Positions 9,173 through 18,688 of a DNA stretch of 57,826 nt are shown here, one piece after another. The notes under the pieces were generated by a model. It searched no databases and was not told the DNA's origin. It saw only the letters and a program-made list of their open reading frames with translations. Each line of letters opens with the position of its first letter. The stretch's first letter is position 1. This stretch comes from CAZNQW01 sp964575225. GTDB lineage: Bacteria; Chloroflexota; Anaerolineae; JAAYZQ01. The translations under genes and the position numbers were made by a program. The DNA lies in the NCBI GenBank assembly GCA_964575225.1, contig CAZNQW010000002.1:1-57826 (forward strand). Reading direction: 5' to 3'.

Positions 9173-10873
9173 ATGATTCGAGATCAGATTGCAGAGTTGA
9201 TTCGCGATGCTGTGAAAAAGGCGCAGAGGAAAGGAAACCTGCCCAAGACCGAGATACCCGAGGTGCTCATCGAGCGGCCTCGCCGTGAATCCCACGGCGA
9301 CTATGCCACCAGCCTTCCGCTCAAGATGATCGCCGACGTCAACCGTACCCTCAAGGCCGAGGATAAATCCAAGCTATCGCCCATCGAGGTGGGACAGCGC
9401 ATTGTGCAGCGCATGGAACAGGTCCCCTACATTGGCAGTGTGGATGTGGCGCCTCCCGGATTCATCAACGTGACCCTAAGCGAGGCCTGGCTGGCTCAAC
9501 AGGTGGAGCAGATCCTGGAATCCGGTCCGCATTTCGGCCATGTCGATTTGGGAAAAGGCCGCCGGGTCCAGGTCGAATTCGGCAGCGCGAACCCCACAGG
9601 ACCGATGCACGTGGGCTTTGGTCGTAATTTGGTGCTCGGCGACTCGATTGCCAACGTGCTGGCGGCAGCCGGCTATCAGGTGCAGCGCGAGTATTATCTC
9701 AACGACGCGGGTACCCAGATGGTCAACTTTGGCAAGAGCCTGTATGTGCGCTATTGTGAGCTCCTGGGCCGTGACGGCGGCGAGCTGCCCGAGGGGGGCT
9801 ATCGGGGTGAGTATATCGTCGACTGGGCCCGCCAGATCCTGGAAAAGGAGGGCGATCGTTTTGCCGACATGCCCGAAGACGAGGCGGTCGAGCATCTGCG
9901 GGTTCTGGGCCTCGAAATCTCCTTGGACAACATCCGCCGGGACTGCGCACGGATGAACATCCATTACGATGACTGGTTCTCCGAAAAGTCCCTGTACGAT
10001 GAGGGCATATTCGACCAGATCATGAGCATCTTGCGCCAGGGCAATCACCTGTACATGACCGATGGCGCCGTCTGGTTCAATGCCCGGGCTTTGGGGGGCG
10101 ATAAGGACGAGGTCGTCATCCGCTCCGATGGCAGCCCCGGCTATTTCGCATCGGATATTGCCTATCACTATAACAAGTTTGTGCAGCGGGGTTTCGAGTG
10201 GGTTATCGATGTCTGGGGCGCCGATCATCAGGGCCACGTGCCGCGGATGAAGGCCATGATGGAGGCCCTGAATCTGGACCCAGAGTGGCTGACCCTCTAC
10301 ATCTATCAAATGGTGACCTTGCTGGAACGGGGCGAGCAGATTCGCCTGTCGAAAAGGGCCGGCACCCAGGTGGATTTGCGCGAACTCATGGACGACATCG
10401 GCCCCGACGCCATCCGCTTTTTCCTCTTGGCCCGCGCGGCCGACAGCCAGATGGAGCTGGACCTGGCCCTGGCCCGGCAACAGTCGGACGAGAACCCCGT
10501 CTACTATGTCCAGTATGGCCATGCCCGCATTGCCAGTATCCTGCGCTTTGCTGCGGAGCAGGGCCACTCGGATGAAGGGGCCGATGTCTTGTTGTTGACA
10601 CACCCTTCCGAATTGGCGCTGGTGCGCAAGATGCTGGAGCTGCCCGAAGTGGTGGCGATGGCAGCCGAAAACCTGGCCCCTCACCATCTGTCCTACTATG
10701 CTCAGGACCTGGCAGCCACCTTCCATTCCTTCTACCGGGATTGCCGGGTGGTCAGCACCGAGCCCGCCGACGCGGAGATCAGCAAGGCCAGGCTGCGCCT
10801 GGCCAAGGCCGCCCAGCTGGCTCTGGCCCGCACACTGGCGTTGATGGGCGTGGGTGCGCCCGAGAGCATGTAG
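9173..10873 (+). CDS. argS: Arginyl-tRNA synthetase
   Basis: 566-residue class I aminoacyl-tRNA synthetase that charges tRNA(Arg). It has the N-terminal Add-1 domain, the HIGH-type motif as PTGPMHVGFGRN, a KMSKS-type loop RLSKRAGT, and a C-terminal DALR anticodon-binding domain rich in Ala and Leu. The ATG at 9173 is preferred because GAGGAG lies six bases upstream; an in-frame ATG at 9152 overlaps the polA stop and has no ribosome site. A strong bidirectional terminator follows at about 10906-10955. Confidence 0.97.
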   Translation: MIRDQIAELIRDAVKKAQRKGNLPKTEIPEVLIERPRRESHGDYATSLPLKMIADVNRTLKAEDKSKLSPIEVGQRIVQRMEQVPYIGSVDVAPPGFINVTLSEAWLAQQVEQILESGPHFGHVDLGKGRRVQVEFGSANPTGPMHVGFGRNLVLGDSIANVLAAAGYQVQREYYLNDAGTQMVNFGKSLYVRYCELLGRDGGELPEGGYRGEYIVDWARQILEKEGDRFADMPEDEAVEHLRVLGLEISLDNIRRDCARMNIHYDDWFSEKSLYDEGIFDQIMSILRQGNHLYMTDGAVWFNARALGGDKDEVVIRSDGSPGYFASDIAYHYNKFVQRGFEWVIDVWGADHQGHVPRMKAMMEALNLDPEWLTLYIYQMVTLLERGEQIRLSKRAGTQVDLRELMDDIGPDAIRFFLLARAADSQMELDLALARQQSDENPVYYVQYGHARIASILRFAAEQGHSDEGADVLLLTHPSELALVRKMLELPEVVAMAAENLAPHHLSYYAQDLAATFHSFYRDCRVVSTEPADAEISKARLRLAKAAQLALARTLALMGVGAPESM

Positions 10874-10905
10874 GCAAAAGGATAGCGCAAGGCTCGGTAG
10901 AGATC

Positions 10906-10955
10906 GAAAAAAGAAGCACCCACCTCTGCGCTCTCGTGCAGGGGTGGGTTTCTTG
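10906..10955. terminator. Bidirectional terminator between argS and the small unknown gene
   Basis: A 12-bp stem ACCCACCTCTGC / GCAGGGGTGGGT (10918-10949, one G-T pair) has TTTCTTG after it on the plus strand and CTTCTTTTTTC after it on the minus strand. It separates convergent genes. Confidence 0.85.
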
Positions 10956-10969
10956 TGAGAGACAGGAAC

Positions 10970-11392
10970 TCAGTTGATGGAAAAGGGGACGCGTTGGGAT
11001 TCTTCCCAGATATGAGGATAGCTGTCCTCGGGCGCCTCGCGCTCCCAAAAGCCTGCCGCCAAAAACGCGTCCAATTGCGATAGGGCAAGTCCCACCAACC
11101 GGCAAAAATCCTGGAACTCGGCAGGTGCCAAGATCCATGCTATGGCCCCCTGGCGTAGCTCCAACGTGCCATCGGCGCGAGAGACGAGGCTTGGGTCGTG
11201 GCTGGTGGCTCGGGCGGGGGGAACATCGTCGACGGCCTGCTCCAACAGATGCCCCAGGTGCCGGAACTCGTCCCGGCTCATGCGGACGGTCGCCCGGTCC
11301 CAGGTCAAGTGGATGAGGCCGTGCCCACAGGCCATGATAAAGTGCTGGTCGTCGATTTGCGCCAGCCTCAAGATTTGAGGAGTCTTTCTCAT
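10970..11392 (-). CDS. Conserved hypothetical protein, 140 aa
   Basis: I do not recognise the function. The protein is 140 residues, without a signal peptide or membrane segment. It begins MRKTPQILRLAQIDD, then has a small beta-rich section with Cys-x-His (ACGHGLIHLTW) and a segment with RMSRDEFRHLGHLLEQ, and ends in acidic and aromatic residues. It looks like a real gene: it has a GGGGGAG ribosome site, a good promoter (11448-11476) and a terminator just past its stop. The ATG at 11392 is preferred over an in-frame one 14 codons upstream. It stands alone, convergent with argS. Confidence 0.7.
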   Translation of the reverse strand: MRKTPQILRLAQIDDQHFIMACGHGLIHLTWDRATVRMSRDEFRHLGHLLEQAVDDVPPARATSHDPSLVSRADGTLELRQGAIAWILAPAEFQDFCRLVGLALSQLDAFLAAGFWEREAPEDSYPHIWEESQRVPFSIN

Positions 11393-11447
11393 CCTGCTCC
11401 CCCGATCCTGCCAGGATCTTGGATCGTGCCCCAATCAACGCAACTCT

Positions 11448-11476
11448 ATTGTACCCGAATGTTGGGTCTGATGCAA
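11448..11476 (-). promoter_or_regulatory. Promoter of the 140-aa hypothetical gene
   Basis: Minus strand TTGCAT, 17 bp, TACAAT, about 55 bp upstream of the start codon. The remaining intergenic stretch to 11713 shows nothing else I can support. Confidence 0.7.
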
Positions 11477-11713
11477 ACGGCCAAGCGGTGGCCTCAAGGC
11501 GGCGAATGCGGTCACCTGCGAATTGACAGCAGGGTTGTTGTGTTGCCTCTAGACGGCTTACTGCTTGCTCTGCAAGCTCGCGCGGGAGCGGGTGCAACCT
11601 TTGGTTGTCAAGCGCGCCTGGGGCTCAGATCGCCAGATCCAGGCCGGGCGAATGGGCAATGTAGCGCGAAGGAACTGCCAAAATGAGAATGGCTGAACCG
11701 ACGGGCCGGTACA

Positions 11714-11742
11714 TTGACAATCGGCTTCTTTTCGAATATACT
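11714..11742 (+). promoter_or_regulatory. Promoter of the purine-salvage block
   Basis: Perfect TTGACA, 17-bp spacer, TATACT, about 50 bp before the phosphoribosyltransferase start. A strong GGAGGTA followed by ATG at 11768 is in another frame, so the leader could also make a short peptide. Confidence 0.8.
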
Positions 11743-11795
11743 CTCAACGGTTCTACCACGGGAGGTAATGCCTGCGCAAAGGAGCAGTGGACGGT

Positions 11796-12611
11796 ATGAG
11801 AGACGATATTGCCGAAGTGTTGGTTTCAGAAGAGGCGATCCGGGCCCGAGTCCAGGAACTGGGCGCGCAGATCTCGGCGGATTATCGGGACAAGGTGGGA
11901 TCAAAGGCTCCGCTGGTCCTGGTGGGGCTGCTGCGGGGGGCCATCGTCTTTCTTTCCGATCTGATGCGCACCATCGATATACCGATTCACCTGGATTTCA
12001 TCGGCATCTCCAGCTATGGGATGAACACAGAAAGCGGTGCGGTCCGGTTGGTTATGGATTTGGAGACCGACATCGCTGGCCGCCATGTGGTGATCGTTGA
12101 GGACATTGTCGACACCGGCAAAACCCTCTCCTACCTGATGGCCACTCTCAAGGCGCGCCACCCCGCCAGCCTCAAGATAGCCGCCCTTTTGGACAAACCG
12201 GGCCGGCGCCAGGCGCCCATTGAAGTGGACTATGGGGGTTTCGAAATTCCCGACAAGTTTGTCGTGGGCTATGGTTTGGACTTTGCCGAGGGGTATCGCA
12301 ATCTGCCCTTTGTGGGCGTGCTCAAAGAGCACCTGTACAAAGAGGTGTTGATGCGCGAGGCCATCCTCCGCCAGATGGGCAATTACCTGACGCGGGCGAT
12401 CAGCCTGGAGACGTTGGTCCGATGGACGCAGGACACTCTGTCGTCGGGCGATCTGTCACCTGACGACGCATCGCTCCTTCGGGATTTGCTGGCCCGGGCC
12501 GGTACGCCGGGCGACGAAGGTTTTGGGTTGACCATGGAGGATTGTGCACTCCTCCTGGGTCGGTTGGGGCAGGAGCTGCGGGTCAGTACCGGGCCTCTGA
12601 CCCGTCGATAA
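11796..12611 (+). CDS. hpt: Hypoxanthine/guanine phosphoribosyltransferase with C-terminal extension
   Basis: Purine salvage enzyme that transfers the ribose phosphate of PRPP to hypoxanthine or guanine. 271 residues from the ATG at 11796; a GTG at 11787 is also possible but lies only two bases after GGAG. Residues about 1-180 are a complete HPRT: LVGLLRGAIVFLSDL, the PRPP loop VVIVEDIVDTGKTL, and the closing FVVGYGLDFAEGYRNLPFVGVL. Typical enzymes end there. This one continues for some 85 predicted-helical residues (ALLRDLLARAG..., ALLLGRLGQELRVS) that I do not recognise. It is followed by ade and purA, so the block interconverts adenine, hypoxanthine and AMP. Confidence 0.9.
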   Translation: MRDDIAEVLVSEEAIRARVQELGAQISADYRDKVGSKAPLVLVGLLRGAIVFLSDLMRTIDIPIHLDFIGISSYGMNTESGAVRLVMDLETDIAGRHVVIVEDIVDTGKTLSYLMATLKARHPASLKIAALLDKPGRRQAPIEVDYGGFEIPDKFVVGYGLDFAEGYRNLPFVGVLKEHLYKEVLMREAILRQMGNYLTRAISLETLVRWTQDTLSSGDLSPDDASLLRDLLARAGTPGDEGFGLTMEDCALLLGRLGQELRVSTGPLTRR

Positions 12612-12623
12612 GGGAGGAATCCA

Positions 12624-14330
12624 ATGACGTTGGATACTCGGATCGCGGCGGCCCGGGGCGAAGTGCCGGTCGATTTGCTGCTCAAGGATGCTCGACTGGT
12701 CAATGTGATCTCGGGCGAAGTGCATGCTGCCGATATTGCCATCCATGAGGGCAGAGTCGTGGGTTTTGGAGCCTACGAGGCACACCAGGTGGTGGATCTG
12801 AACGGTCGTTTCGTGTGCCCCGGGTTTATGGACGCCCACGTGCACCTGGAAAGCTCGATGGTTCAGCCTTCAGAATTTGCCCGCGCTGTGGTTCCCAAGG
12901 GCACGACGGGTGTCGTCTGCGACCCTCACGAGATCGCCAACGTGCTCGGCCTGGAGGGAGTCCGTTACATGCTGGCTGCCAGCGAGGGGTTGCCGTTGCG
13001 CGTCTATGTCATGGCTCCCTCGTGTGTGCCCGCCACCCACATGGAGTCGGCGGGGGCGATCCTCACCGCCGACGATATCGCTTCGCTGTGGGAACACGAG
13101 CGGGTGTTGGGGTTGGCAGAGATGATGAACTTTCCCGGCGTGCTCTTTCGCGTGCCCGAAGTATTGGCCAAGATCCAGGCCGCCGGGTCCAGGCCTGTGG
13201 ATGGGCATGCCCCCGGTCTCTCGGGCCTGGATCTCAATGCCTACATCACAGCGGGCGTCCGCTCGGATCACGAGTGCACTGACCTGGAGGAGGCCCGCGA
13301 GAAACTGCGCCGGGGTATGCACATCATGATCCGCGAGGGTACGACGGCCCGCAACCTGCAGGCTCTCCTTCCGCTGGTCACTGCCGAGAATGCGTTCTTT
13401 TGCCATTTTTGCACCGACGATCGCCATCCCGATACGCTTCTCAGCGAGGGCCACATCGATAGCATTGTGCGTGAGGCGATTGCCTGGGGATTGTCGCCGG
13501 TGATGGCCATTCAGATGGCCACGATCCACACGGCTCACTACTTTGGCTTGCAGAATCAGGGCGCGGTGGCCCCTGGGTATTGGGCGGATCTGTTGGTGCT
13601 GGACGATCTGGAAACGGTCCGGATCTCAAAGGTGTATGCCGGCGGGCAACTGGTCGCTCAGGAGGGCAAGGCGCTCTTTGACCGGGGGCCGCAGTCTCCG
13701 GTACCGCTCCCGTCCAGCGTCCGGGTGGATGCCGGGGCATTGGACCTGACCCTGGCGGTGGGCGAGGGTACGGCGCGCGTGATCGGCGTGATTCCGGGCC
13801 AGATCGTCACCGAGGACCTGCGCCTGGAGCCGACCGTTCGAGATGGCAAGGTGGTGTCGGATCCGGCGCGCGATATCCTCAAGATGGCCGTCATCGAGCG
13901 GTATCGTGGCACGGGCCAGGTGGGCGTGGGGTTGGTCAAGGGAATCGGCTTGAAGCAGGGGGCCATCGCCTCTAGCGTGGCCCACGATTCGCACAATATT
14001 GTGGTCATTGGCACCAACGATGGCGATATGCGCGCCGCCGCAGCGGCCATCGTGGAGATGCAAGGCGGACAGGTGGTCGTGATGGATGGCCAAGTCACGG
14101 CGGCCTGCCCATTGCCGATTGCCGGCCTGATGTCCGACCGGCCTCTGGAGGAGGTGCGGCAGCAGGTGGAGGCCCTCACAGAGGCCGCCCGGGCGCAGGG
14201 GTGCGTTCTGGAAGATCCGCTGATGACTATGTCCTTCTTGGCGCTGCCGGTGATCCCTGTCCTCAAACTGACCGACCTGGGGTTGGTGGACGTGACCCGG
14301 TTCAGCCTGGTACCGGTTTTTGGCGACTAG
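12624..14330 (+). CDS. ade: Adenine deaminase
   Basis: 568-residue metal-dependent amidohydrolase that deaminates adenine to hypoxanthine, feeding the HPRT encoded 12 bp upstream. The family signs are MDAHVHLESSMV (metal-binding His pair), GHAPGLSGLDLNAY, DDRHPDTLLSEGHID, and the C-terminal SVAHDSHNIVVIGTND block that distinguishes Ade from other amidohydrolases. Length matches the family. The ATG follows GGGAGGAATCCA. Position between hpt and purA makes a salvage route from adenine to IMP and back to AMP. Confidence 0.95.
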   Translation: MTLDTRIAAARGEVPVDLLLKDARLVNVISGEVHAADIAIHEGRVVGFGAYEAHQVVDLNGRFVCPGFMDAHVHLESSMVQPSEFARAVVPKGTTGVVCDPHEIANVLGLEGVRYMLAASEGLPLRVYVMAPSCVPATHMESAGAILTADDIASLWEHERVLGLAEMMNFPGVLFRVPEVLAKIQAAGSRPVDGHAPGLSGLDLNAYITAGVRSDHECTDLEEAREKLRRGMHIMIREGTTARNLQALLPLVTAENAFFCHFCTDDRHPDTLLSEGHIDSIVREAIAWGLSPVMAIQMATIHTAHYFGLQNQGAVAPGYWADLLVLDDLETVRISKVYAGGQLVAQEGKALFDRGPQSPVPLPSSVRVDAGALDLTLAVGEGTARVIGVIPGQIVTEDLRLEPTVRDGKVVSDPARDILKMAVIERYRGTGQVGVGLVKGIGLKQGAIASSVAHDSHNIVVIGTNDGDMRAAAAAIVEMQGGQVVVMDGQVTAACPLPIAGLMSDRPLEEVRQQVEALTEAARAQGCVLEDPLMTMSFLALPVIPVLKLTDLGLVDVTRFSLVPVFGD

Positions 14331-14409
14331 CCGGTCGGAAGGATGCCTGCCAGGTTTGTCGAAAATCGGACTATAGAACTCGTATGATAGAGATGGAAAG
14401 GAGCATCGA

Positions 14410-15702
14410 ATGGCAGTAGCCGTGATTCTTGGCGCACAATGGGGAGATGAGGGGAAGGGCAAGATCACTGACTTGATGGCGGCCGAAGCCGACGTGGTTG
14501 CGCGCTTTGGCGGAGGGGACAATGCCGGGCACACCGTCACTGTGGGTACCGAGCGCTTTGCCCTCCATCTGATCCCGTCGGGGATTCTCTATCCACTGGT
14601 CACCTGCTTGCTCGGTGGAGGGATGGTGGTCAATCCCAAAAAACTGCTGGCCGAAATGGATGGGTTGGCAGCGCGAGGGGTTGATGTATCGCCGTCGCGC
14701 CTAAAGCTCAGTGGGCTGGCGCACCTGATCCTGCCCTATCACCTGGCCCTGGATGAGGCTGCCGAGGAGGTCCTCCGCGGGTCGGCCATTGGCACCACAC
14801 GCCGTGGGATCGGCCCGGCCTATACGGACAAGGCGGCGCGGACCGGCATTCGCGCTCAGGAAATGCTTCACTCACCGGAGCAGTTTGCAAACCGCATCCG
14901 CGAACAGGCGCAGGCCAAAAACCTGATTCTGGAAAAGGTGTACGGTCGACCCCCTCTGGATGCGGATGCCATTGTGGAAGACTATGCCGGCTATGCCCGG
15001 CGGTTGGCTCCTCATGTGGCCGATGTCTCGGATTTTCTGGAGAGGGCAATTCGCTCGCGCAAGCGCATTCTGGCTGAGGGTGCTCAGGGTGCTTTGCTCG
15101 ATCTGGATCACGGGTCTTACCCCTATGTCACCAGCTCTTACCCGACCATCGGCGGTGTGATGATTGGCCTGGGTATGGGCCCTCAGTATATCGATCGGGT
15201 GGTGGGGGTGGTCAAGGCCTACCAGACCCGTGTGGGCGCAGGCCCCATGCCCACCGAGCTGACCGGCGAGTTGGGCGATCGATTGCGGGGCACCGGCTCC
15301 CAACCCTGGGATGAATTTGGAACGACCACCGGCCGGCCTCGCCGTTGTGGCTGGCTCGACGCTGTGGCGCTGCGTTATGCTTCGCGCATCAATGGATTGA
15401 CCGAGCTGGCGATCACCAAACTGGATATTCTTTCACGGTTCGAGTCGATTCAGGTGTGTGTTGCGTACGATCTGGATGGGCAGCGGATCGAGAGCCTGCC
15501 CACCGACCTGAGCGTCCTGGCTCGTTGCCTGCCGATCTATGAAGCGTTGCCGGGCTGGCAGTCGGATATCGAGCAGATTGCCAAATTTGAAGAATTGCCG
15601 CGGGCGGCCCGTGGGTACGTAGAGTTTATCGAGGAGCTTGTGGGTGTCCCTGCCAGCTTTATTTCGGTGGGTCCAGGCCGCGATCAGACCATTCGGCGGT
15701 GA
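14410..15702 (+). CDS. purA: Adenylosuccinate synthetase
   Basis: 430-residue GTP-dependent enzyme joining IMP and aspartate, the first step from IMP to AMP. It starts with the signature ILGAQWGDEGKGKITD (P-loop and catalytic Asp/Lys) and has FGGGDNAGHTV, TTRRGIGPAY, EGAQGALLDLDHGSYPY and TTTGRPRRCGWLD. Length is standard. The ATG follows GAAAGGAG. An 80-bp gap separates it from ade, so it may be read through or have a weak promoter of its own. purB is not nearby. Confidence 0.97.
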   Translation: MAVAVILGAQWGDEGKGKITDLMAAEADVVARFGGGDNAGHTVTVGTERFALHLIPSGILYPLVTCLLGGGMVVNPKKLLAEMDGLAARGVDVSPSRLKLSGLAHLILPYHLALDEAAEEVLRGSAIGTTRRGIGPAYTDKAARTGIRAQEMLHSPEQFANRIREQAQAKNLILEKVYGRPPLDADAIVEDYAGYARRLAPHVADVSDFLERAIRSRKRILAEGAQGALLDLDHGSYPYVTSSYPTIGGVMIGLGMGPQYIDRVVGVVKAYQTRVGAGPMPTELTGELGDRLRGTGSQPWDEFGTTTGRPRRCGWLDAVALRYASRINGLTELAITKLDILSRFESIQVCVAYDLDGQRIESLPTDLSVLARCLPIYEALPGWQSDIEQIAKFEELPRAARGYVEFIEELVGVPASFISVGPGRDQTIRR

Positions 15703-15707
15703 TAGAC

Positions 15708-17048
15708 ATGTCCACTGAAGGCCGATCTTCCTTGTGGGCGTTGGTCCTGGTACAGGTGCTGGCCATTGGCGTCGTCGTGTTGGCCCTGGCTGGGTGCGAT
15801 TCCGTGGCGATTTCGCCCACGACGGCGGCGGGAGGGGATACGGTGGTACCTCCGACCGTCCAGCTGCCCCCCCAGCAAACTCAGGCGGTCGATGCGACTC
15901 CCGCACCGGAGGTGATCACCCTGACGGTGTGGACCACCGAACTCTTTTCACCGACTCGCACATTTACCGCTGGGCAGATTCTGACGCAACAAGTCGTTCA
16001 GTTCGAGGAAGCCCATGCCGACGCGGCTTTGGAATTTGTGGTCAAAAAGCCTCATGGCAAAGGTGGGATCCTGGACTATCTGTTAACCACCCAGTCGGTG
16101 GTGCCAGAGCTGCTGCCCGATCTGGTCTTGATCGATATCGACGAGCTTGGTACGGCAGCCCAAGCAGGGCTGCTCCAGCCCTTTGACGATTGGGCGCCCT
16201 CTGAACTGACAGAGGACCTGTATCCGGCCATCCGACAATCCACCAGCTACGACGGACGGCTGTATGGGCTTCAGCTCTTCGCCGATCTGGAACACCTCGT
16301 CTATAATACGGGCAAGCTGACTGTGCCCCCGCGTTCATGGCCCGGCGTTCTGAGCAATCCTGGGCCGTACGTCTTTCCCGCGGGAGGCGAGGCAGGCCTG
16401 GCAAACGATGCTTTTTGGATCCAATACCTGGCGGTGGCTTCTGAATCCCCCGATGCCTTGGAGACCCAGACGGCGCTGGACGAAAAAAGCCTGGTGAGTG
16501 TGTTTCAGTATTACCAAGAGGGCCTCATGCGAGGGATCTTTCCGATCGCGATCCAGAGCTATCACGGGGTGGATGACTGTTGGAAGCAGTACCAGGCTGG
16601 CGCTGCCGCTCTCTCGCACGTTAGCTCTCATCTTTACCTGAGTGACCGTGATGGGGGCGTCGGCACAACCGCGGCGTTGATCCCGGGCAGCAGTGGTCCG
16701 GCGGCGTCCATCAACCAAGGGTGGGCTCTGGCTCTGGTCACGAGCGACCCGGTGCGCCAGGCGCTGGCGTCTGACTTTGCCCTACAGATGATGGCTCCCG
16801 AAGTCCATGCGGCTTGGAACCGATCTGTCCGGTATCTGCCGACCCGTCAAGCCACGTGGGCCGAGTGGGATCGGCAGGATAGCTATGTTCCGTTAGCTCA
16901 GCAGTTGTTGCAGGCCGCCCAACCCCGGCTGCGGTGGTCGAACTCGACTCAGGTTTCGGCGGCGGTGCAGGAAGCGATCGAGAATGTGCTGACCCGATCT
17001 TGGACGCCTGAAGAAGCGGCTGAGTGGGTCATCCAAGAGATCGATTGA
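15708..17048 (+). CDS. Extracellular solute-binding lipoprotein (family 1 type), orphan
   Basis: 446-residue predicted lipoprotein. A hydrophobic N-terminal segment ends in the lipobox LALAGC, so the mature protein would be tethered by its Cys. The body resembles ABC-type sugar-binding proteins (LTVWTTELFSPT, VLIDIDEL, YDGRLYGLQLFADLEHLVYNTGKL). No permease or ATPase genes accompany it. It begins just after purA: a GTG at 15699 overlaps the purA stop, while the ATG at 15708 has GGCGGTGA upstream and is preferred. A phosphohexomutase gene follows, which fits a carbohydrate theme. The ligand is unknown, and it may act as a sensor rather than in uptake. Confidence 0.75.
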   Translation: MSTEGRSSLWALVLVQVLAIGVVVLALAGCDSVAISPTTAAGGDTVVPPTVQLPPQQTQAVDATPAPEVITLTVWTTELFSPTRTFTAGQILTQQVVQFEEAHADAALEFVVKKPHGKGGILDYLLTTQSVVPELLPDLVLIDIDELGTAAQAGLLQPFDDWAPSELTEDLYPAIRQSTSYDGRLYGLQLFADLEHLVYNTGKLTVPPRSWPGVLSNPGPYVFPAGGEAGLANDAFWIQYLAVASESPDALETQTALDEKSLVSVFQYYQEGLMRGIFPIAIQSYHGVDDCWKQYQAGAAALSHVSSHLYLSDRDGGVGTTAALIPGSSGPAASINQGWALALVTSDPVRQALASDFALQMMAPEVHAAWNRSVRYLPTRQATWAEWDRQDSYVPLAQQLLQAAQPRLRWSNSTQVSAAVQEAIENVLTRSWTPEEAAEWVIQEID

Positions 17049-17119
17049 GAATACCCTGGCGATCACCCCTCTCTTTGCTGGAGCCGTAGGCTCAACGAAA
17101 AACGTGCGTTGGAGGACTA

Positions 17120-18553
17120 ATGAGTATTCGTTTTGGAACCGATGGCTGGCGCGCGGTTATCTCGGACACGTTCACCTACAACAATCTGCGCATGGTGGCC
17201 CAAGCCATTGCTGACTATGTGCGCATGGAGGGGGATAACGGTCCCGACCCCGAAGTCGTCATTGGTTTTGACACGCGGTTTCTATCCGATCGATATGCCA
17301 CCGAGGTGGCGCGGGTCATGGCAGGCAATGGCATTGTGGCCTGGCTGACACGTGCCGATGCGCCCACGCCAGCCCTCTCCTATAGCGTTGTAGACAAAAA
17401 GGCCGCTGCCGGTGTTATGATCACGGCTAGCCATAATCCACCTCGCTACAACGGTGTCAAGCTCAAAGCGTCCTATGGGGGCGCCGCTTCGCCTCAGCAG
17501 GCGCGGCGGGTCGAGCACTATTTGGAAGAAGCCGAGGCTCAGGCGCGCGGGCCCAACATCATGGACTACCAGCGTGCCCTGGATATGGACCTCATCCGTC
17601 GTTTTGATCCGGCGTGGGCCTACTATGGGCATTTGGCTACGTTGGTCGACCTGGATGTGATTTCGAGCGGCGAACTTCGGATCGTGGCCGATGCCATGTA
17701 TGGCTCGGGTCGCGGCTGCATCGGAGAAATGCTGTCGCGAACTCGGTGCCACGTTCACGAAATTCGAGCCGACATGAACCCAGGCTTTGGTGGAATTCAC
17801 CCTGAGCCTATCGCTCGCTATTTGAACGCGCTGGTCGCCGCCATGCAGACCTGGCACGCTGATGTGGGTTTGGCCACCGATGGCGATGCGGACCGGATTG
17901 GCGCCATGGATGCCCACGGCAACTTTGTCGATCCCCACCACATCTTTGCGTTGGCGTTGCGCTACCTGGTGGAAAAGCGCAAAGGGACGGGTACGGTGGT
18001 CAAGACGGTGTCTACGACCATGATGATCGACCGGCTGGCGCAGAAATATGGGCTGCCCCTCAAGGAAACGCCGGTCGGCTTTAATCATATCGCCGATTAT
18101 ATGCTCCAGGAGGATGTGCTGATTGGCGGCGAAGAGTCGGGTGGGATCGGGATCAAGGGGCATATCCCCGAGGGAGATGGAGTCCTGATGGGGTTGCTGC
18201 TGTTAGAGATCATTGCGGATGCGGGTGTGCCCTTGCACGAACTCATCGCCGATTTGCAGCAGCAGGTCGGCCCCACCTGTTATGCCCGAACCGATCTCCG
18301 CTTGCGTCATCCAGTGAGCAAGTCGGACATGGTTGCCCGGTTGGTGGATGGGGCGCCTGCTACCATCGGCGGCATGTCGGTTCAGGCGGTGGACACCCTC
18401 GACGGCGTCAAGTACCGGTTGGACGGAGATGGCTGGCTGCTGATCCGTCCTTCGGGCACCGAGCCCGTTTTGCGCGTCTATGCCGAGGCGCCGACGGATC
18501 GGGATGTAAAGGCGCTCCTGTGTTACGGGGAAGAGGTCGCGGCTACCGAGTGA
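17120..18553 (+). CDS. Phosphoglucomutase/phosphomannomutase family protein
   Basis: 477-residue alpha-D-phosphohexomutase that interconverts sugar 1- and 6-phosphates. The four family sites are present in order: the phosphoserine loop VMITASHNPPRYNGVK (about residue 100), the metal loop ATDGDADRIG (about 255), the sugar loop GGEESGGIG (about 338) and the phosphate-binding RPSGTEPVLRVYAEA (about 453). The start MSIRFGTDGWRAVI is typical, with TTGGAGGAC upstream. Substrate (glucose, mannose or glucosamine phosphate) cannot be settled from motifs alone. A terminator follows. Confidence 0.93.
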   Translation: MSIRFGTDGWRAVISDTFTYNNLRMVAQAIADYVRMEGDNGPDPEVVIGFDTRFLSDRYATEVARVMAGNGIVAWLTRADAPTPALSYSVVDKKAAAGVMITASHNPPRYNGVKLKASYGGAASPQQARRVEHYLEEAEAQARGPNIMDYQRALDMDLIRRFDPAWAYYGHLATLVDLDVISSGELRIVADAMYGSGRGCIGEMLSRTRCHVHEIRADMNPGFGGIHPEPIARYLNALVAAMQTWHADVGLATDGDADRIGAMDAHGNFVDPHHIFALALRYLVEKRKGTGTVVKTVSTTMMIDRLAQKYGLPLKETPVGFNHIADYMLQEDVLIGGEESGGIGIKGHIPEGDGVLMGLLLLEIIADAGVPLHELIADLQQQVGPTCYARTDLRLRHPVSKSDMVARLVDGAPATIGGMSVQAVDTLDGVKYRLDGDGWLLIRPSGTEPVLRVYAEAPTDRDVKALLCYGEEVAATE

Positions 18554-18651
18554 GTGCATGTGCCTGGAAAAAGAGGCCTGTGTTGGGAGGGTGTCTCGAG
18601 GCCTTTCTGGGCGGTGCCGCTTATGACATTGGGATGCAAGGGACAAACCAA

Positions 18652-18688
18652 GCCTCGCTGGGGACTGCTCCGGCGAGGCCGCTTTTTT
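18652..18688 (+). terminator. Terminator after the phosphohexomutase gene
   Basis: GCCTCGC / GCGAGGC stem followed by CGCTTTTTT. It lies about 100 bp after the stop and abuts the 3' end of the convergent TPR-like gene. Confidence 0.75.

Noticed and set aside
9476..10726. 416-codon open frame antisense to argS
   Set aside because: Shadow frame; the plus-strand ArgRS is complete with all motifs.
11768..11795. ATG with a strong GGAGGTA site as the start of hpt
   Set aside because: It is out of frame with the phosphoribosyltransferase; at most a leader peptide.
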